From Oricola nitratireducens (GTDB taxonomy: Bacteria > Pseudomonadota > Alphaproteobacteria > Rhizobiales > Rhizobiaceae), in NCBI RefSeq assembly GCF_014904745.1, contig NZ_JACZCS010000023.1, positions 62,001-126,000 of the forward strand: 64,000 bases of DNA. Direction: 5' to 3'. This document shows positions 59,843 through 64,000 of the stretch, in pieces (the first letter of the stretch is position 1; each line of letters opens with the position of its first letter). The notes under the pieces are model-generated. The model was given only the letters and a program-made list of their open reading frames with translations. It was not told the DNA's origin and did not search any database. Both the position numbers and the translations under genes were made by a program.

Positions 59843-61690
59843 CTATGTGTCTTCCCTATCGGCCGTTTCGGCGCGTTTTCTCTTGCGGCCATCCGCCGTA
59901 TCAGCTTGTTTCGGCGGTGCGAAGCTTAAAATCACGTCGCCTTCCTGTGCTTTCGTGTCCTTGCCGCTGCTCTCGAAGACCAGAGAACCGTCGGGCTTGC
60001 GCCAGAGGATGACGCGGGCATCCTCGTGCCGGCTGGCGATGTAGGCTTCGCGGCCGAACTCTTCGGTCAGCCGGGTGGACTGGAAGGTCCAGCCGCTGGC
60101 GTGGCGCCAGCGCAATTCGCGGAAATCGAGGCCGGGCTTGAACAATTGCCGTCCGCCGATGGTGAAATGCATGGCGCGGCGGTCGGACTGCTCGCGCATG
60201 CCGCCGATCTCGTAGACGTTGTTGCGGCCGATTTCCGGCCCGAAGTCGGAGCAGACAAGCGCGTTGTAGGCGTCGTTGTCGGTCGCCGCGATCAGCGCGT
60301 TGAAGCGTTCGACGTTGAGATTGTGGTGGGCGTGCTCGGACAGCGCTTCGCCGAAATAGGTTTCCAGCCCGGCCTGGCGCGCTTCTATGAGATGGTTCCA
60401 GTTGCCGTCGGCGATGGTGACCGGGATTTCCATGTCCTTCAGCTTGGAGGCTAGCGCGGTCGCCCAGCGCGAACCGCCGACGATCAGGATGCCGGGCTTG
60501 CCCGCCATGCGCAGGCCGAGAATGCGGGCGAGCGGCGCCAGGGTGAAGCCATGCAGGAGAATGGTGGCGACCACGACGGCGAAGGTGAAGGCGACCATGC
60601 GTTCGCCGTCCGCCGTGCCGGAGGCCGCGAGCAGTGAGCCGAACAGGCTGGCGACCGCGACGGCGACGATGCCGCGCGGCGCGATCCATGCGGCGAGCAG
60701 GCGTTCCTGCCATTTCAGGCCGGTGCCGATGGTGGCGACAAGGATCGCGACCGGCCGGATGACGAAGAGCAGCGCGATCACGAAACCGGCCGCCCGCCAG
60801 TCGAGGCTGCGGATCACCGGCCATTCGAGCGCCGCCGTCAACATGACGAACAGGCCGGAAACGAGCAGCACGGTGATCGTTTCCTTGAAGCGGCGGATCT
60901 CGCCGAGTGAGGCCATGCGTGAATTGGCCATCCGAATGCCCATGACCGTGACGGCCAGCAGGCCCGATTCCTCGAGGAACAGGTTGGAGGCGGCAAAGAC
61001 AGCGAGCACGGATGCGAAGAGCACCGGGACCTTCAGATATTCCGGCACATGGCCGCGAATGAAGGCCCAGATCAGCAATTGCGCCATGCCGAGGCCGGCC
61101 AGGAGCGCGAACAGAAAGGCAAGGACGATGTTGAACGCCAGTCCGTGTGCGGCGTGGCCGCCCTGAAAGACGAGGAAGATCTCGAAGGAGACAACTGCGA
61201 AGAGGGCGCCGATCGGATCGTTGACGATCGCCTCCCAGCGCAGCAGCGATGCCGGGCGCGGATTCAGCTTCGCCGAGCGCAGCAACGGCATGATGACTGT
61301 CGGTCCGGTGACAACGAGGATGGCGCCGAGAATGATCGCCACGGCCCATGACAGGCCGCCGACATAGTGGCCGGCCAGTGCCGCGCCAAGCCATGTCAGC
61401 GGACCGCCCAGAAGGACGATCCGGCGCACCGCCCTGGAGGTTTCGCGGATTTCGCGGAAATTGAGCGTCAGCCCGCCCTCGAACAGGATGATCGCCACGG
61501 CGAGGCCGATGGCGGGCTGATAGACCTTGCCGAAATCCTCGGCCGGCTGGATGAAGCCGGTGACGGGGCCGGCAACGAAACCGGCGGCCAGCAGAAGAAC
61601 GATGGCCGGCAGGCGCAAGCGCCAGGCAAGCCACTGGGCGGCAATGCCCGCGGCGCCGACGAAGGCCAGTTTGACCGCTATGTTTTCCAT
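59843..61690 (-). CDS. CPA1-type cation:proton antiporter with TrkA-N-like domain
   Basis: A 615-residue protein. Residues about 1-400 form twelve to thirteen helices of the Na+/H+ exchanger fold, with the ion-binding pair in EAIVNDPIGALFAV (Asn-Asp) near residue 158. Residues about 405-525 form a cytoplasmic Rossmann-like domain (GILIVGGSRWATALASKLKD) that probably senses nucleotides, and the end resembles a TrkA-C-like module. It may control pH or Na+/K+ balance, fitting a marine cell. It is followed directly by prmA. Confidence 0.9.
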   Translation of the reverse strand: MENIAVKLAFVGAAGIAAQWLAWRLRLPAIVLLLAAGFVAGPVTGFIQPAEDFGKVYQPAIGLAVAIILFEGGLTLNFREIRETSRAVRRIVLLGGPLTWLGAALAGHYVGGLSWAVAIILGAILVVTGPTVIMPLLRSAKLNPRPASLLRWEAIVNDPIGALFAVVSFEIFLVFQGGHAAHGLAFNIVLAFLFALLAGLGMAQLLIWAFIRGHVPEYLKVPVLFASVLAVFAASNLFLEESGLLAVTVMGIRMANSRMASLGEIRRFKETITVLLVSGLFVMLTAALEWPVIRSLDWRAAGFVIALLFVIRPVAILVATIGTGLKWQERLLAAWIAPRGIVAVAVASLFGSLLAASGTADGERMVAFTFAVVVATILLHGFTLAPLARILGLRMAGKPGILIVGGSRWATALASKLKDMEIPVTIADGNWNHLIEARQAGLETYFGEALSEHAHHNLNVERFNALIAATDNDAYNALVCSDFGPEIGRNNVYEIGGMREQSDRRAMHFTIGGRQLFKPGLDFRELRWRHASGWTFQSTRLTEEFGREAYIASRHEDARVILWRKPDGSLVFESSGKDTKAQEGDVILSFAPPKQADTADGRKRKRAETADREDT

Positions 61691-61771
61691 GACCGCCCGG
61701 CGTTGTTGAACAATTCGCCGGTCATATTGCGTTTAGCGCCGCTGCGGCAAGGGCGCGGCGGGCAGAACCGG

Positions 61772-62350
61772 TCAGGTGGCGGCGAGATCGCGCAGTTTCT
61801 GGATCGCGCTGTCGGAGTCTTCGCCGAATGCGATTGTCTTGCGGAACCGGCCCTTGCTGTCGAGCAGCAGGATCGAGGCGGTGTGGTCCATCGTGTAATC
61901 GCCATCGCCGGTGTCGATGCGCTTGAAATAAATGTTGAAGCCGCGCGCCATGGTGCGCACCGCCTCGGGATCGCCGGTGATGCCGCGCACGCGGTCGGTC
62001 ACGTTGCCGAGATAGTTGCCGAGCACCTCGGGCGTATCGCGCTCGGGATCGATCGATACGAAATAGGCCTTGATGTTTTCGCCGTCCTTGCCGAGCGCCT
62101 CGAACCAGTTGCCAAGTTCGTAAAGCGTGGTGGGGCAAATCTCGGGGCAATGGGTGAAGCCGAAGAACACCACGGTCGGGTGGCCGCGAAAGGCCTGTTC
62201 CGTGATCGGCTGTCCGTCCTGATCGGTCAGGTTAAAGGCCACGCCGTAAGGTTTTTCGGAGTTCACGGCGGACTGGTTGTAGATCTCGTATCCGAGCCAG
62301 GCACCGGCCGCGACCAGCACGACGATCAGGGCAGCGAAAATCGCGCGCAT
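61772..62350 (-). CDS. SCO1/SenC-family copper chaperone
   Basis: A 192-residue thioredoxin-fold protein anchored by an N-terminal helix (about 5-22). The copper-binding CxxxC is C68-PEI-C72 and the third ligand H156 lies in MDHTAS. Such proteins deliver copper to the CuA site of cytochrome oxidases or handle periplasmic thiols. No oxidase genes are in the window, although two c-type cytochromes are. A small membrane protein gene lies 83 bases upstream on the same strand. Confidence 0.93.
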   Translation of the reverse strand: MRAIFAALIVVLVAAGAWLGYEIYNQSAVNSEKPYGVAFNLTDQDGQPITEQAFRGHPTVVFFGFTHCPEICPTTLYELGNWFEALGKDGENIKAYFVSIDPERDTPEVLGNYLGNVTDRVRGITGDPEAVRTMARGFNIYFKRIDTGDGDYTMDHTASILLLDSKGRFRKTIAFGEDSDSAIQKLRDLAAT

Positions 62351-62433
62351 TATGCACCTCTTTGTGTTTGCGGCCTTTATCTAGCAATCCGGGGGTGTGA
62401 TTTCATCCGGTCAAATTGGCGCGGCGGCGCGAA

Positions 62434-62619
62434 TTACATGCACCAGGCCAGTCCCGCCTGCAGAAGCGACCAGAACAGCGTGTCGCCATGGGCGAACCAG
62501 CCGGCGAAACCGGCAAGGCCGATCACCGCGACGCCAGCGGTGAGCGCCACCCCCAGGCGGATATTGTCCGTGCGCGATTCGCGCGGTCTGTCGGTGCGGG
62601 TGGTCATTCGTTCGCTCAT
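62434..62619 (-). CDS. Small single-helix membrane protein
   Basis: A 61-residue protein with an Arg-rich N-terminus (residues 1-21) and one helix of about 25 residues (ALTAGVAVIGLAGFAGWFAH) ending in LAWCM. An ATG four codons in is an alternative start. It precedes the SCO gene on the same strand. No function is known; the position suggests a link with respiratory or copper proteins. Confidence 0.6.
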   Translation of the reverse strand: MSERMTTRTDRPRESRTDNIRLGVALTAGVAVIGLAGFAGWFAHGDTLFWSLLQAGLAWCM

Positions 62620-62692
62620 GCCGGATTTTTAGCGGATTTCACCGCACAAACCAATCCAGGGATGCGAATCGGCGCGGGACAGTTGCGCCCTA

Positions 62693-62706
62693 TTGACCTG
62701 CGTCAA
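62693..62706 (+). promoter_or_regulatory. FNR/FixK-type box upstream of the DUF2189 gene
   Basis: TTGAC-CTGC-GTCAA is a perfectly symmetrical FNR/FixK-like site centred about 62 bases upstream of the start at 62762. With the boxes at 750 and 6138 it suggests a small low-oxygen regulon in this window. Confidence 0.62.
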
Positions 62707-62761
62707 TGTGCGCGGGCATGTGCGGACACACATTAAAGTTTCGGACGAGGGAGGAGAGACC

Positions 62762-63562
62762 ATGGCCGAAGAGAACAGAACAGCGGGCGCAACGCCGCGT
62801 CCGCCCGCCATGCCGCAAGTGAACAGGATCGGTTTCGCGGATCTCGCCGAGGTCTTGCGAAAAGGCTTGGCGGATTTCGCTAGCGCACCGCTGTTCGGAT
62901 TGTTTTTCGGCGGCGTCTATGCGGCGGGCGGCATCATCATCGCCTTGTCGCTGACGGTCTGGGACATTCCGTGGATGATCTATCCGGTGGCGATCGGCTT
63001 CCCGCTGATTGGACCGTTCATCGCCGTCGGGCTTTACGAGGTCAGCCGCCGGCTGCAGGCCGGCAAACCGCTGGTGTGGAGCGAAATTCTCGGTGTCGTC
63101 TGGCTGCAGCGCCAGCGTGAACTCGCCTGGATGGCCTTCGTGATGCTGTTCGTGTTCTGGGTCTGGATGTATCAGGTGCGCCTGCTGGTCGCGATCATCC
63201 TGCAACACTCGTCCTTCTCGACCCTCGACCGGTTTGTCCATGTCGTCTTCACCACGCCGCAGGGCTGGATCTTCCTTGCCATTGGCCATGTCGTCGGGGC
63301 GGTTCTGGCGCTGGCCCTGTTTTCGATCACGGTGATCTCGATCCCGCTGCTGCTCGACCGCGAGGCCGACTTCGTGACCGCGATGATCACCAGCGTGAAG
63401 ACCGTGACGTCCAATCCCGCGCCGATGGTCGCGTGGGGGATTTTTGTTACGCTGGCGGTGATCGTCTCTTCGGTTCCGCTGTTTCTCGGACTCGTGGTGG
63501 CGTTGCCGGTGCTGGGGCATGCGACGTGGCACCTGTACCGGAAGGCGGTGTCCCCGGCATAA
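62762..63562 (+). CDS. DUF2189-family polytopic membrane protein
   Basis: A 266-residue protein with six predicted helices from about residue 48 onwards, preceded by a polar N-terminus. The segments VNRIGFADLAEVLRKGLADF and FPLIGPFIAVGLYEVSRRLQAG match the DUF2189 family, often linked to respiratory genes in alphaproteobacteria (recalled, not searched). The ATG at 62762 follows GGAGGAGAGA, and an FNR/FixK-like site precedes it. Function is unknown. Its 3' end overlaps the convergent frame of the LuxI-type gene. Confidence 0.85.
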   Translation: MAEENRTAGATPRPPAMPQVNRIGFADLAEVLRKGLADFASAPLFGLFFGGVYAAGGIIIALSLTVWDIPWMIYPVAIGFPLIGPFIAVGLYEVSRRLQAGKPLVWSEILGVVWLQRQRELAWMAFVMLFVFWVWMYQVRLLVAIILQHSSFSTLDRFVHVVFTTPQGWIFLAIGHVVGAVLALALFSITVISIPLLLDREADFVTAMITSVKTVTSNPAPMVAWGIFVTLAVIVSSVPLFLGLVVALPVLGHATWHLYRKAVSPA

Positions 63563-64000
63563 GCGCGGCTGCGGTTCCGGAGGCGAAAGGACGCATCCGT
63601 TCTGCGAGTTCCAGCGTGCGTGCGTTGATCGAAAACAGGCCGCAGACGACGGGGCAGTCGTCGATCGTCTTGCGTGCGAGCAATTCCATGCCGAGATCGA
63701 AGAGTTTCGTCAGTTCGAAAATGCGCTCCTCTGTCACGGTGATGAAGTGGGTGATGCCGTTGCGGCGGGCATAATCGACATTGGCCAGCGTCAGTTCGAG
63801 CGAGGCGAGGCCCAGTCCGGCGGGCAGGCGGTCCTGTGCAACGTCATGATCGACACAGTAGCGCGACAGTTCCCAGATCGTCGGCGAGCGAAAGTTGCAG
63901 GCGTCGGGCACCAGACCGTCGAAGGCGAGGTCGAGCAGCGTGGTCTGGGTGGTCGGGATGAGCCGAATGCCGGCATTGACCGCTCCGTCGGGATCGAGCG
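63447..64000 (-). CDS. LuxI-type acyl-homoserine-lactone synthase, C-terminal part
   Basis: The visible 183 residues match the C-terminal part of LuxI synthases: GIRLIPTTQTT (the conserved Arg region), then SPTIWELSRYCVD with the conserved Glu-x-x-Arg that positions S-adenosylmethionine, and the acyl-carrier-facing TLANVDYARRNGITHFITVTEERIF segments (two runs). The start lies beyond the right edge. The frame continues 116 bases into the DUF2189 gene on the other strand, giving an extra Pro/Ala-rich tail of about 40 residues that is poorly conserved. A luxR gene may lie outside. Confidence 0.82.
   Translation of the reverse strand, partial: LDPDGAVNAGIRLIPTTQTTLLDLAFDGLVPDACNFRSPTIWELSRYCVDHDVAQDRLPAGLGLASLELTLANVDYARRNGITHFITVTEERIFELTKLFDLGMELLARKTIDDCPVVCGLFSINARTLELAERMRPFASGTAAALMPGTPPSGTGATSHAPAPATPPRVRETAEPKRRSPPA

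Overview
The window is high-GC chromosomal DNA from an alphaproteobacterium, most likely a marine member of the Hyphomicrobiales (Rhizobiales). The evidence is the gene order murA-DUF2948-hisD-UPF0262-infA-maf-yacG, a division and cell wall (dcw) cluster running mraZ-rsmH-ftsL-ftsI-murE-murF-mraY-murD-ftsW-murG-murC-murB and then ddl-ftsQ-ftsA-ftsZ-lpxC-bamD-recN-ligA, a type A RNase P RNA, and FNR/FixK-type sites. A dddP-type DMSP lyase gene plus a second, cupin-type DMSP-lyase-like gene suggest a marine or algal-associated life. No transposase, integrase, prophage or CRISPR array was seen.

Layout. 1-7.2 kb: a truncated zinc-ribbon gene, two related c-type cytochromes on opposite strands, each behind an FNR/FixK-like dyad, a PAS-GGDEF cyclase, two small exported proteins, an SDR protein lacking the usual Tyr, recQ, and tRNA-Thr(GGU). 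7.2-12.5 kb: the conserved murA-to-yacG block. 12.5-19.8 kb: a TetR regulator divergent from a DUF1772 membrane protein, 5-formyl-THF cyclo-ligase, a GGDEF-EAL protein, rnpB, msrPQ and a cytochrome P450. 19.9-33.8 kb: first half of the dcw cluster, headed by a ladder of MraZ boxes and tightly coupled by 1-4 nt overlaps. 33.8-39.4 kb: an insertion into the dcw cluster carrying a gene-free stretch with a minus-strand terminator, dddP, a GGDEF cyclase, a coiled-coil membrane protein and a MATE exporter. 39.4-50.5 kb: second half of the dcw cluster through ftsZ, then lpxC, bamD, recN and ligA. 50.5-54 kb: an accessory patch with an overlapping gene pair, a caspase-like protease and an alpha/beta hydrolase, both with twin-arginine-type leaders, behind an AT-rich promoter. 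54-64 kb: an unknown Pro/Ala/Arg-rich protein, the cupin DMSP-lyase-like gene, azlCD, an Xaa-Pro aminopeptidase, a DUF1127 peptide, prmA, a NhaP/TrkA-type antiporter, a SCO-type copper chaperone, a DUF2189 membrane protein with a third FNR/FixK-like site, and the C-terminal part of a LuxI-type acyl-homoserine-lactone synthase at the right edge.

How it fits together. Most of the window is housekeeping: peptidoglycan precursor synthesis, septation, outer-membrane assembly (lpxC, bamD), repair (recN, ligA, recQ) and translation (infA, rnpB, tRNA, prmA). The accessory themes are low-oxygen respiration (two cytochromes, DUF2189 and SCO), periplasmic oxidative repair (msrPQ), cyclic-di-GMP signalling (three GGDEF proteins), DMSP cleavage (dddP and the cupin) and quorum sensing. 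The strongest candidate for an undescribed system is the exported caspase/hydrolase pair at 50.7-53.6 kb.
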